64,000 bases of DNA from Takakia lepidozioides (lineage: Eukaryota > Streptophyta > Takakiopsida > Takakiales > Takakiaceae). The position numbers and the translations under genes are program-made. The DNA lies in NCBI GenBank assembly GCA_030704615.1, contig CM060733.1, positions 40,610,001 through 40,674,000 of the forward strand, written 5' to 3'. Of the stretch, positions 38,384-49,101 are shown piece after piece. Under the pieces are notes generated by a model. The model did not search any database, was not told where the DNA came from, and worked only from the letters and a program-made list of their open reading frames with translations. Each line of letters starts with the position of its first letter. The first letter of the stretch is position 1.

Positions 38384-40329
38384 GATAGCGAACCCCAAAA
38401 ACTTGCATCAAGACTGATAAGCTTTCCACCCTTGGACGCTAACACGCTAACAGATTCTGCTTTCCCGGTGCATGAGAGAAAGACGACCGGTCGAATGCTA
38501 CAATCTTGAAGTTTCGGGACACGAACGGGGACCTACGACGAAGAGACGGAACTAGAGAGGAGACCTGCGAAAGAGGCAGAGAAAGGAAGCTCGAAAAGAG
38601 ATCACTTCGAGTCTCAAGATTCTAGACGGACTAACTCATTCAACCTGTCTACTACCATTTGTTTGGAAGAGAGACTGAATCAGATAGAGCATGAAGATCA
38701 CGCATGCCAAACCAAATACGTCTTTATATACTGAGGCAAGGACGTCTACAGATTGCATCGGGACAACTGCGCTCCATGGTAATGTCCTCTTGCTCCTGCG
38801 ATAAGAAGACCTTTAGAGAGAAAGATTGAGAAAAGACTTCCCTCCGGAGACAAGAGATTGAGGACAAGATATGATGCAAAACATAAACCCCTGAGTCTCG
38901 GCGCCGCTTCAGTCGGTGTACAATATCACGCCGCCCTCTTGGTCCTATTAAAGTACGGCCGCTCTCCAGCAACGTCGCGGAGGAGTCTGTCTGGAGTGCG
39001 CGGCGTGACAGTGCCCAAGAACATATCCGGCCACATCGGATTCGAGCACGTGGGTTCGGAACACGTGGCTGGTTGGCAAGTCTTCGCCGCGAGCCCTTAC
39101 ACAGTAAGAGTAGATCCCATTGGCCAGGGAACCGGTTGGAAGTGGCTTTAAACTGGAGAACTATGCACTTGTGTGTGGGGTCCAATCATGGGCCGTTCGC
39201 TGGCCTTTCTAACATTCCCGCTGCGACATAATTATTATTTTTAATTGGATGCAAAAACAACTTGTGGTTTGGGCGGCGGGCGGCGGGCCTCTCTCAATTT
39301 TGTATCCCTTCCTCCTACAAAGCAAAGCGTGGTACTATGAGATTGGTTGGGTGGTGCACCATGTCGTTAAGAAACATTGAAAGGACTATGAATATATGAA
39401 GCAAGGTAGGTAGTTTGTTTGTTGGCTCCTCCTTATTCTAAAGAGGAGACTAGGTAAGCATCAGTGTGGGAAATGGCTAAGCCCGTGTTGTGCCTTTCCC
39501 ATGTGTTACCTCCTCTCCTTTGTTGAAAACTTGTTCATGATGTGGCTTCTCCAGGTAGCACCTCTCTCAAGTTCTATCTCTGGTATTGAACAACTCATGA
39601 GAAACAAGCCGCTAGTCGCTTAATGGCTCCACCCTAAAAGTCTAAGTAGAAGATTTCTTTAGAATACTATATTGAAATAAGGTAAGCACGCATTCAACTA
39701 TATTTTCTAAAATACTTTTAACATATTCTGCATAAGAAGAATATTTATTTATTTATAAAGGTGGGGAAAGAGGCTCTGTCCCTGGCAGAACTTTATTGAT
39801 GTATGATATTACAAAACTGATCTTCAGATTTACTAATTATTAGAATATTGAGATGCTTGTTGAAATATTAACTGAAATACTAAAATACTTGTTGAAGAAC
39901 TAGCTGAAATAACAAATACTTGCTTGAAATCTCACTGAATACTGAAATACTCGCTAAAAATCTGGCTGAAAATATAGCTGAATTACTGAATACTTAGCTG
40001 AAAATCTGACTGATATAACTTGCTGAAAATCTTGATTGAGATATTGAAATACTAAAATTTTGATGCACTGAAATAATGTAGGCATTTGAATCTGCGTGTG
40101 GCCAAGCCTCCTCAGATAGCATTCTTTGGTGGATGAGCTTTCATCAACTGGAATTTGATGGTAAATGAGACAAAGTCCACAAAAAATCCATTTAACTTGA
40201 CTACATATCTCGAGCACCACCATATTGATAATCTGCAAGTCAAGCATCCAAGCCTTAAATGCCAGACAACTATTGTTTGCAATGCAAAGACTAGTGACTT
40301 TTTGACGTACCAACACATATCATAAGGAA
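38384..40329. other. Upstream flank of DPP III, then AT-rich DNA
   Basis: The first 0.8 kb upstream of the DPP III start is relatively CpG-rich and probably holds its promoter. Open frames on both strands at 38,724-39,185 have no recognisable motif and I do not call them. From 39,200 the sequence is AT-rich; 39,840-40,080 is made of short degenerate repeats of the type CTTGCTGAAATACT. Confidence 0.4.
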
Positions 40330-40470
40330 CCTTTGGAAACACCAGATTAGCCCTGGAGGCATGGCAGGGGGTAGAGCCCAAGCCTGAAGGCAGAGAGACA
40401 GATGACAGGGATTTGAACCCCAAACCCGCAGGCCAGTACACGAGTGGCTTATCACCGGCCATAGCCCTGG
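40330..40470 (-). mobile_element. tRNA-derived SINE
   Basis: On the minus strand TATGGCCGGTGATAAGCC (40464-40447) resembles an A box/D arm and GGGGTTCAAATCCC (40421-40408) a B box/T arm. The remainder departs from tRNA. It looks like a SINE head, different in sequence from the 14.3-kb SINE. Confidence 0.5.
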
Positions 40471-40689
40471 ATTACTTTTGGCCGCTGGAAATTCGTGAAA
40501 AATAGCAAAGTGGGCTTTCTTGGAACAATGATTGGATATATTACTACTCAATAAATTCATGGAAAATAAATAAATTGGTTATTTCAATATATGATTTTAT
40601 ATATGTACAGAAGTATTAACATAAACTTCTAACTGTTTCACCAAATTCCAACATCACATAGTATCAGGTTTTCTACCAATTCTGACTAT

Positions 40690-41690
40690 TCTTGGGTCTC
40701 CTTGGGCTCTCTGTCCTACCAGTGTGATTCCACCTTTGCAGTTAGAATCGTTGATTCTGCAGGAAATGTCAGCCCTGTTTACGATGGTACTGGCATCTTA
40801 CAGCAATGGGGCAGTGCCATTTCCGTTTTCTGGTTTCTTAAACTACCTCGGTCCAGCTTCAATGGGACCCGGGGGGCTTGGTGTGTGCAGGAATCTACCA
40901 AGCCCTTATTTGCCTATGCTGCCAAGTTAGGGTAGTACAAGATTCTTCAAGATCCTTTTCCCATCACGGCCAAGTTGTCAGCCAAATGGGCTCCCATCTC
41001 CGTCCCTGAATCTGCTTGGATGTCTGCAAGAAGCAACGAGCTGCGAAGGGATCAGCTTTTCTTTGGATATTGTGTAACCAGATTTTGCCCCTTTCTTTCT
41101 CTCATTTGCCTCATGACAACATACGTAGGGCATGTTCCTCTAGGGATATCGAGACATATGTGCACTATTTTTTATCTTGTCCCTTTGCATACTCATTTGG
41201 ACCAAAATCCACTATTTGTGTGTGGCGTGGCACATTTTTTTTTGTAGGGACCCTCTATTAATTTTTCTCAACACGTCCTCCTCGTCATTCTGGCTGTCTT
41301 GTCCAAGTCTGGGTTGTCCTTCGTGGTCTTGGCCTGTGGCACATTTGGAAAGCCCAGTGTGCTTCATATTCGACCATAAGCCTTTATGTGCCAAAGCTTG
41401 CTTGGCCTCTATCTTTTCTGACTTTCTGGTAGAGGGTCGCAAAGTGTGGGGAGTGCTCATATTGCACACAATTTGCATATGCTCTACGGAGCGGCGGACG
41501 TCCCTTCTCTCGCCAAATGGGGGCAATCTGGACTACTTTGTCAAAGGCAGGGGGACAGAGGTTGCTGGACATCTGGACCTCCAGTCTACTGGTGACCCCC
41601 CCACCCATTGGGCTTCTCCCGTGGAGGTGGAGGAGCGGGATATGATCAATTGGCAACACCGAAAAAGCCGGGATCCTATTTGAGCACATA
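40690..41690 (+). mobile_element. LINE C-terminal fragment (zf-RVT)
   Basis: The plus strand encodes, across two or three frames, LFLWILCNQILPLSFSHLP, then a C...ETYVHYFLSCPFAYSFGP block. Aromatic FLW followed by C...ET-H-F--CP is the zf-RVT zinc-knuckle pattern at LINE C-termini. Flanking frames (MGSLSYQCDSTFAVRIVDS) may be the preceding RNase H-like part. It is broken by stops and frameshifts. Confidence 0.45.
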
Positions 41691-41699
41691 GTTGGAATT

Positions 41700-43930
41700 T
41701 TGATAGACTGGGACCTTGCTATTTTGCAAGCCCTCTTTGTGGCTTGCTTCCTTCATATCTGCTTCTGTTTTCCTTGCTTCTGTGGCAGGTTCCTTGCAAG
41801 GCAGTCACCTAGTTCTTCCTGACTCACTTGTTCTCAGTTCTTTCCTAATTCAGCTAAGTAGGTCGCAGGAGCTTCAGTTCCCCCTGAGCTTTCAGTCTGG
41901 GTTCTTGTTTGTTGGCTAGACTGCAGCTTAGGCTTGGGCTTTCTCCTTAGTCTTAAGTCTTTTTTTTAAATCCTGGAGCATGGCGTCCTTAATTAAGGCT
42001 TTAGTTTGGTAGGTGGTAAGCTTGCCATTGGTGGCCGATCTGGACGTTACCCGATTTACAAAGATGGAAGCCTCATGGAACATTAATTTTTTCCATAACT
42101 TTCTTCTTAGTATGATTTACAGGGCTTCCTCCTCTCTCGGGGCCTATAGTTTTTAGGGAATCACGTGAGATAAAGAGGTATTTTCTATGGGGGGGTATTA
42201 TTTTTTTTCCCTTTTTTCATCCACCCTATAATTATTTAATTTTAGAATATGCACAATTATCTGGCAGGCTATTCCTTTTAATATTTGACTGCAAACATCA
42301 AATATTTGACATCCTATAGTAACATAAAAATTTAAAAAAAAATTCTTAAGAGTGAAAAATATTTTATTGCTCAATGCTAGTCTTATGCATATATCAAACG
42401 AATGAAGAAAATTGTTGCATATTTTGAGCGTATTCCTCAATTAAGAGTGTAAGGTACCTTACAGCAAGTGAATAAACCGGAGCTTCCAACAACACAATGA
42501 GGTCAGCAACTAGCGTAGCATAACTTTTGCGTCGGAGAAGAAGACAAAATGAGAAGAAAATAAAGCAACCTTAAACCAAAACGTATCCTCTCTAAACCAA
42601 GTCCTCTCATCCAAGCAGAGTTCAAGTCTTGTCATCCAGGTCCAACTAGTCATTTATGAAGTCTCAATACACATATACCATAGAACGACAGAGGTCTCTC
42701 GCCATTGTGACACCCCTATATTAGTTCTAAATTATATATAATTGGAGCATATATTTATTACCCTATTTTTATTTAAATATGGTATCCACAAATAAGGACA
42801 CCCAATTTTATTTCTAAAAATATTGTAAATTTTATCTTCAAAAATATATGTTACCCTATATTGCCGTATGGAGAAAAATGGAAGTGATTTATTTTATTTT
42901 ATAATAAATCTAAAAAACATTATTGCTCATTTTGTTCATCATGTTTACAATAGTTTTTAAACATTAGTTCATTCATGTACCACACATTTTTTGTAATTAA
43001 AGAAACAGCCAACTTCATTTTAGTGTATCGATGTCGATTCTTCAAAATGGGCCTCGACACATGGATAGATAGGGGATTGCACTTGGACTTAGATGACACT
43101 GGACACTTGGGCCAACAACACATGCTACCCTAGTCTCCATAGAGATAATTGTGTGTTCTTTTGGAAGAGGAAGACCTTTTATTTAATTTTTAGAAAAACA
43201 AAAAGGACAAGTAGAAAATTATAATTACCTCCATGCAGGTAATCTCATGATTACTTCCATGAAGGTAGTTTCAAATATGGCCTATGTGGTCTTGCATGAG
43301 TAATCCTATTCCATCAACCTCCAATCCATCCACCTACAACATATTAGGTATCCACCAAGACGAGCCTAACACACACATGCCAAAGTCGCGGAGGGACGAA
43401 TTAGTACATGCAAAGCTATAGCCCGTAGCCAGACGAGTCAAATAGACATCTCCCAAACTGCCGGGTCTGGATACATAGGGGATTGCATTTGGACTTAGAT
43501 GACATTGGACACTAGAGGTTGCACTTGGGTCTCTACATGGGAGAAGCACTTGGATATTACATAGGAGATTGGACTTGGGCTTAGATTTCAATTCTTCACA
43601 CATGGGCCAATGGCACAAGCTACCCTAGGCCGAGGGCAGCAAAGCTGTGAGCAGATTCCTAGATTCGTGAGCAGAATCAAAGCGTGAGCAAATTTCGCTT
43701 GCGGACCCCAAAACCGTGGGGACAAGTGGGCCTATTTCCGTGGACGCCAACGTCACTGCAAAGACGCAGTCTCCGCTCCATCGGACCGAAGACAGACAGG
43801 CTCCATGACGACAAAGTGGCACGAATGCACGATGATACATTCACGGATGAATGGATTTGGGATGGACGTAAAAGTGTAATGGATGAACGTTGGATGAAGC
43901 ACGGATGAGAAGTTGTCCAGATGAGGGGAC
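41700..43930. other. AT-rich region, no gene recognised
   Basis: Only short ORFs occur. A motif GGGGATTGCA-T-TTGGACTTAG followed by ATGACA-TGGACAC occurs at 43,073 and again at 43,478, each followed by GGGCCAA and GCTACCCTAG, so 43.07-43.63 kb contains a diverged duplication. Confidence 0.4.
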
Positions 43931-43944
43931 TATGGAGGACTGTA

Positions 43945-44468
43945 TGAGCATATCTCCTGTGGGATCAGCAAGCGCATGCACCAAACATTAAGGTGTCGTC
44001 AACGACATCTTAAATCGCATGCTCAGCATGAGAAATGAACCCATGAAAATCGTTGCAAGAATAAAAATGTGGCCTGGAAAAAACCATAGGGGGAGTTGAA
44101 ACCCTGCTCAGGGAATGACGAATTAAGATGTCGTCAACGACATATTAATCCCCTGCCCTATATATATGTAAGCACAAAAATGGAGAAAGGCTCGGGTTTA
44201 CTTGAACAAAGTGGATCCATGAATATCTCATGAGGGATCAGCAAGCGCATGCACCAAGCATTAAGGTGTCGTCAACGACATCTTAAATCGCATGCTCAGC
44301 ATGAGAAATGAACCCATGAAAATCGTTGCAAGAAAATAAATCTGGCCTGGAAAAAACCATAGGGGGGAGTTGTAACCCTCCTCAGGGAATGACGAATTAA
44401 GATGTCGTCAACGACATCAATCCTCTGCCCTCTTTGAAAATGGGAATTTCACCAAACAAGATAAATCA

Positions 44469-44509
<41 letters not shown>

Positions 44510-44570
44510 CCCCAAAATGGAGAAAGGGCTGGGTTTACTTGAACAAAGTGGATCCATGAAGACTGACTGC
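43945..44570. repeat. Palindrome cluster downstream of copy B gene 1 (dimer about 273 bp, duplicated)
   Basis: Two near-identical 273-bp units begin at 43,961 and 44,234 (GGGATCAGCAAGCGCATGCA). Each contains two different palindromes: one of type ATTAAGGTGTCG-TCAA-CGACATCTTAAAT (43,988; 44,260) and one of type AATTAAGATGTCG-TCAA-CGACAT (44,121; 44,395). Their spacing of about 135 bp and dimer period match the intronic array at 61.6-63.5 kb. A pure AT dinucleotide run (44,474-44,507) interrupts the third partial unit. The cluster lies just beyond the stop codon of copy B gene 1 (44,675), so it probably belongs to the same module. Confidence 0.85.
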
Positions 44571-44792
44571 ATTAGTGGATTTATTAAACATTGGTGAACT
44601 CGCGATAGTGGAGCATATCAAAGTAATTCAGCAAAGTGGAGTCATTGACACATACAGAACTCCCACAAAACACGTCAGATGTCAACTATCCTATCTCTCT
44701 GCAGAAGTGTTTGAACGTCACTGGGACCCATTGTGTGAATGCACGTGTCTCGTTGAGGATCACAAAACATCCTGTGAATGTAGATGTAGTAA

Positions 44793-45204
44793 TGTCGTGC
44801 GCATCCATATCGCTACACAACTACATCGCTGTCCAAACCACACCACACATATATGTCAAGTTAAATAAGCACAGTGTGAAAACAGCTAGAATAAAACTAG
44901 TTATTTGTATTTAACACTTGGATTTAGGTCAAGTGTTAAATCAAGTGTCAAGTTTAGTTTGACACCTGGTCTGTCTTATCTTCACGAGAGCGGCAGTCGC
45001 GCAGCTCATCTCTCTCGAGTTGAGCCTGCGCGACCGAGCTCCTGCATGCGTTTAGATCTGAGTGTACTCATGATGGGAGTGTAGGTTGTTGTGGGGTGGA
45101 GTCCCCATAGCTTGGGGTGCCCCTGGCTCGACTTCTATTATAAAGAGTGATAGCGATGGATTTCATATGTTTTGTGTCAACAGTGTCTCTATGCTTGTTT
45201 ATCA
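44793..45204 (+). repeat. 5' LTR (412 bp, first 62 bp inverted relative to the 3' LTR)
   Basis: 44854-45204 matches 56777-57127 with one mismatch. The first 62 bp (44794-44855) are instead the exact reverse complement of 56712-56773 in the 3' LTR. The left boundary is fixed by the GTAA duplication and the right boundary by the loss of match after TTTATCA. A TATA-like TATAAAG lies at 45139-45145. A GC-rich hairpin with CGCGCAG and CTGCGCG arms lies at about 44999-45031. Confidence 0.9.
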
Positions 45205-45221
45205 CTCGAGAGAGATGAGCT
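45204..45221 (+). promoter_or_regulatory. Candidate self-complementary primer-binding site
   Basis: The 18 nt starting with the last base of the 5' LTR (ACTCGAGAGAGATGAGCT) are the exact reverse complement of 45003-45020 inside the LTR. A primer-binding site should sit exactly here, immediately 3' of the LTR, and no initiator-Met tRNA complement is present. In Tf1/sushi-type Ty3 elements the RNA 5' end folds back onto this site and primes cDNA synthesis. The match predicts a transcript start near 45003. The role is inferred; the complementarity is seen directly. Confidence 0.55.
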
Positions 45222-47541
45222 CTTACCTGTGAGTGCAAGGTAGGAGTTGAGGGTTAGCACTTGTACGATTACCTGTGTGTAAGTAGTGCTTGGTTTTAGA
45301 AGCTTAGAAAAAAAAAAAAAAAAAACAAAATATGCAGGTTTCGATCAGCGTTGGTTCTGGCATGAGGCCGCCGGGCATGATGGAGCTACACTGCATGGAA
45401 GCAGCCTTCGTTTTGGTCGGTGAGGAGACATCGTGAGGCAGTACGCAGGCTGGTGGAGTGCATGGGTGAAGGATGCCAGAGCTGCGTAGTGGAGTGCGCC
45501 AACCCCGCTCTCCACCACAGGTGCCAGCAGTAGCTGCTGCATACCCTGAGGCCGCTCCCACCAGATGAGCCACTCCCCGGTGGCGCACAGTTGGTGCAAC
45601 AGAGGAGGTTGCTCCAGTGCGAGATCATGTCAGAACGCGCGCTGCGAAGAGGCAGTGGTTGTTGTGACTAGGGTTGGGAGTTGAGGTAAGGGTACTGGGA
45701 GTGGGCGTGCCGCAAAGCAGACTCGGAATACAAAGGCTGTTGCTCAACCCAGGGCAGCCCCTGCACCAAAGCAGAGGGACTTAGGGAGGGCCAAGCAGGT
45801 TTCGTCCAAATCTCACTCCTCGGAGCAGCGGCGGTCTCAAGATCATTGTATTGCTGAAGACGACGTTGAATCAGACTTAGATCTAGAGGAGAATAGAGCA
45901 GAGGAGTAGCAGGGGAGAAGTGTGATGCAGGCTTTCAACGCTGTCGGTGCCCATCAGCTTGCGAATTGCTGCTTCGGCCTCTGCTTGTGGAAGCAGTGCT
46001 GGTGTGAATGGGGGCTGCTAAGTGCTTTTACTGCAGGAATCTGAAGCATTTCATGCCTATGGTGAGGCCTTACGAAGATTTTGCAGCCTGATTCCAGGCC
46101 TAATTGCCATGTGCATTGGCGGCTATGTCTTCACACTGGAAATGTGGCTGGAATTGAATGAATCCAGGGTGTTTTGATGCTTCTGGACCTGCACATTGAG
46201 GGCTGTGCAGCCTGGCATCTGAAATTTAGGCCTGATTACCAGGCTTTTCATGCGCAAGTGCGGCTGGTTTCCCTTACCTTTGGACTGGATCCCCAGATGT
46301 AAGGGGGCTGGTGATGAAGCCATTCCAGCTCCTCCTGATGCTGAGTCGACTGATGAAGAAGAGGCTGTGGGCAGCCCTGCTCCTTCCACTTGCTTCCTAG
46401 TTCTCTGCAGCTCCATTCGGTGGTTCCAATCTCCCACACCGAACCAAGGGCTAGCGAAATAGAGGCAGCGACTGGGAAGGGCTGAGCAGAACCAGGAGCT
46501 GGTAGGAGCTGACGGGCATCTCTGCTGCATGGTTTTGGAGATTGACGAGCATGCAAGCTGCTCATGTGCAACCCTTTGATCAGGTATTGGACCAAAACTT
46601 GCGATGGACTGAGTGCCCACCCTGGATGGCCTGTTTGGCATCCATAATTGTTTCCCCTGCGAGATATGAAGCCAATGTTGTAGGGGCTTACTGGCATGAC
46701 CAAATCGTGGATCGACAAAAGGGCTCGGAAATCAGCTGCATGAACTAAGAATTCACCGCTACTTGACTACGTTTTCTGTTCACGATACCAGTGCCTTATG
46801 CGATGAGATCCGGTTTACTGGAGGACGAGGGGATTGCTACTGTCTGTCCTACACAGTAAGCAGCCATTGTGTTTGTAAGAGCATGACACTAGAAAATGGC
46901 TATGGATGAAAGATGTTTGGTATTCACCTCCAATCTGAGGTGAGTCCTTCCACAAATTCATGACCTGAATGGGAGCAGCGAATGGGGCAGTAGTGAATGG
47001 GAGTTCAAGTAGACCCAGCGGCTGGAGAGCATGAGAGTGGGAGACTGTGGACTCACCAGGTGACACTTGGTGTATGAGCGGGATATGAGCTGAAGGGGCC
47101 CAGCTCACTACACGACCTGCTCGGTCTATGTTTACAATCCAAAACTTGAGGGCAGCCTGTGCCAACTCCATGTAAAGGCTTACACAATCAGTGATAGCAG
47201 ATCTGTTGTTGCCACCTTGAAAAATCAGCACGCTTGAAGGGCTGTAAGCGTTCTTGATCAAGCTAGTTAGCTCTGGTGCTTTCCGGGGTTGCATTGTAAG
47301 TGCTCCTGCTTTTGTTGGGAATATTGGTGCAAAGGATTAAGGCTCGGCATAGCTACGGATCTCGACTGGAGGAGAGCAGGTCACTGGTAACCAAGAGCTG
47401 TGGGGGGTGCGTTTGTAAACACAACTGAAATCCTGATAGGGTACGTGGCCAGGGAACCTAGGATGCCATATAGAACTTAGGGAACCGGGAACCAGTTACC
47501 AAACATTTTGGGTGTAACTTTAAATTGTTAAACTTGAAAAC

Positions 47542-47578
<37 letters not shown>

Positions 47579-47832
47579 CTTTTGATCTAATTTAAATGAT
47601 TTAAAGCCAAAGTGGTCATATCTTTGTCAAATGGACTCTGTTTGACTCAGTTTTTGGGGGATGGCTGCAGAAAGGGGAAATCTACCTACCTAGACCTGGT
47701 TTCTGTTTTTGGGACTCTGCTAAAAATCTATGGAATTTTTAGAGTGTGAGTGTGCCATAAAATATCCACAATCCTGTTTCTAGAACCTGTGCTGGCCTAT
47801 ATGAGAGACAAACCTGTGGATGTACTCCCTGT
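45222..47832 (+). other. Retrotransposon 5' leader, no recognised gene
   Basis: This 2.6-kb stretch between the candidate primer-binding site and the first ORF contains A-tracts of 18 nt (45308) and about 30 nt (47546) and several short open frames on both strands without recognisable motifs. Length variation of the A-tracts could be an assembly issue. A sequence TTGGTTTTAGAAGCTTAG at about 45291 resembles a mutated initiator-tRNA binding site, but it is 87 bp from the LTR end. Confidence 0.5.
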
Positions 47833-48582
47833 ATGGCTGGGGGAAATGAGGACGTAATTGAAGGGCAGGTCTCTTCTCTTAGCCTGTGCACACAAGGGGA
47901 CAGGATTTATGTTTCCCAAGGAACTCAGACTGATTTGAGTGGAGAACAGTTGGACGAGTTGATTGCATACTGGGAGTCAGGCATTAGCAGTAGACAACAG
48001 ACTGCTGTAGTTGGCATTGAGGGCCTCAATATCGCCTTGGACAGTCAGAACTCTGTTGGAGCCAGCAGTTCTGCAGCTGTAGGTGAAATACCAAAGTGGG
48101 TGAAAGCTAGGCTTGGAACACAGCCAAAGACAGCCCCGGGGACCAAGGTGTTCAGCCACAAGGCCGTGGTGTACTGGAGCAGAGGAGCAGGAGCTGCACA
48201 AGTTTGTGCAATTAGACAGTGTTGCAGACGGACACGCTCTGCACAAGGCAACCACGAGCGGGGGTTCATTAGCGAGGACAAGTTTGTTCTGTTTGAAGGC
48301 GATGCAGTCATCCGCAATGAAGACACCCGCAACCGTCTCAAAGCTTTCGAGTTGAGAGACTATCAGACCCTACCTTTGTTTTCTTTAGTGTTCAGTGAGC
48401 GGGAGATAGGGGAGTACTGCTTTGTCTCTACCTGGCAGAAAGAGGAGGAGGGTTGGTTAGAGCGAGCTACTGTAGCTTGGGACAAGGTTAGTGGCAGGTT
48501 TCTGGACATAGATATACCTCCTACACCTTACCATCAAGCAGAGCGAGGTACTTTGAGAGAAGTCTGGAAGTTGATAGCATAG
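47833..48582 (+). CDS. Extra ORF upstream of gag, unknown function
   Basis: A 249-codon uninterrupted frame from ATG 47833, unlike the shifted frames downstream. The product starts MAGGNEDVIEGQVSSLSLCT, has no membrane segment or zinc motif, and ends with an acidic/aromatic region (FSLVFSEREIGEYCFVSTWQ; GRFLDIDIPPTPYHQ). I do not recognise it. It sits 0.5 kb before gag in the same orientation. It could be an N-terminal part of gag, a captured host protein, or an accessory factor. Confidence 0.5.
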   Translation: MAGGNEDVIEGQVSSLSLCTQGDRIYVSQGTQTDLSGEQLDELIAYWESGISSRQQTAVVGIEGLNIALDSQNSVGASSSAAVGEIPKWVKARLGTQPKTAPGTKVFSHKAVVYWSRGAGAAQVCAIRQCCRRTRSAQGNHERGFISEDKFVLFEGDAVIRNEDTRNRLKAFELRDYQTLPLFSLVFSEREIGEYCFVSTWQKEEEGWLERATVAWDKVSGRFLDIDIPPTPYHQAERGTLREVWKLIA

Positions 48583-49101
48583 ATCAGGGTTAGATCTTGC
48601 TTGGGCGGGCTTCTATTCTTCCCCTCCATCTCTGTACTATTTTCATTACCTTGTACTTGTAGTTGCCAAAGCCTCTCTTGGTGGAGGCCAGTCAGTCCGG
48701 GGTTTTGGGCTGGGATATTCTGCAGGATCAGCGTTGCTGCTGGATTTTGGTGTGGGGGTGTTGATGTTTTGATTTCTTGTGTTTGGATCCCCCCCAACAC
48801 CTGCATGCTTGACTGTGCGCCATGTTGGTTTTGTGTGGGCGCTTGCTTTCATAGGGATTAGGCCGGATTTGATCACCGGTCAATCCTAGAGTATGCTGTC
48901 GGTGGTGAGGCTGGAGTGATGACCAGCAAGACCACCAGTGTTTCTTCTATGGTGAGGCTGGGTTGATGACCAGCCAACCATAGGAGTTCTTGCGGTGGAT
49001 GCAGGTGCAGGTGCCCTGAGCCATTGGGATATGACCCTTAGACTGCAACAGGTGCCCACCCGTGTCACTATTAGATTAGTACTAGAGCCTTATAGTGTCA
49101 C

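Noticed and set aside
38724-39185. Protein-coding gene on either strand upstream of DPP III
   Set aside because: Both strands are open here because of GC content, and neither product has recognisable motifs or splice context.
44474-44507. AT dinucleotide run as a meaningful element
   Set aside because: Simple microsatellite expansion inside the third palindrome unit.
44854-45204. Treating the 351-bp identical block as the full LTR
   Set aside because: Neither end gives a target duplication on the left, and no polypurine tract precedes 56777. Including the inverted 62 bp gives GTAA duplications and restores the host reading frame.
45291-45308. Degenerate initiator-tRNA primer-binding site (TTGGTTTTAGAAGCTTAG)
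   Set aside because: It lies 87 bp past the LTR end, which is fixed by the target duplication. The self-complementary site is exactly at the edge.
45304-45628. Three overlapping minus-strand ORFs in the retrotransposon leader
   Set aside because: They overlap in different frames, oppose the element's orientation, and show no domain.
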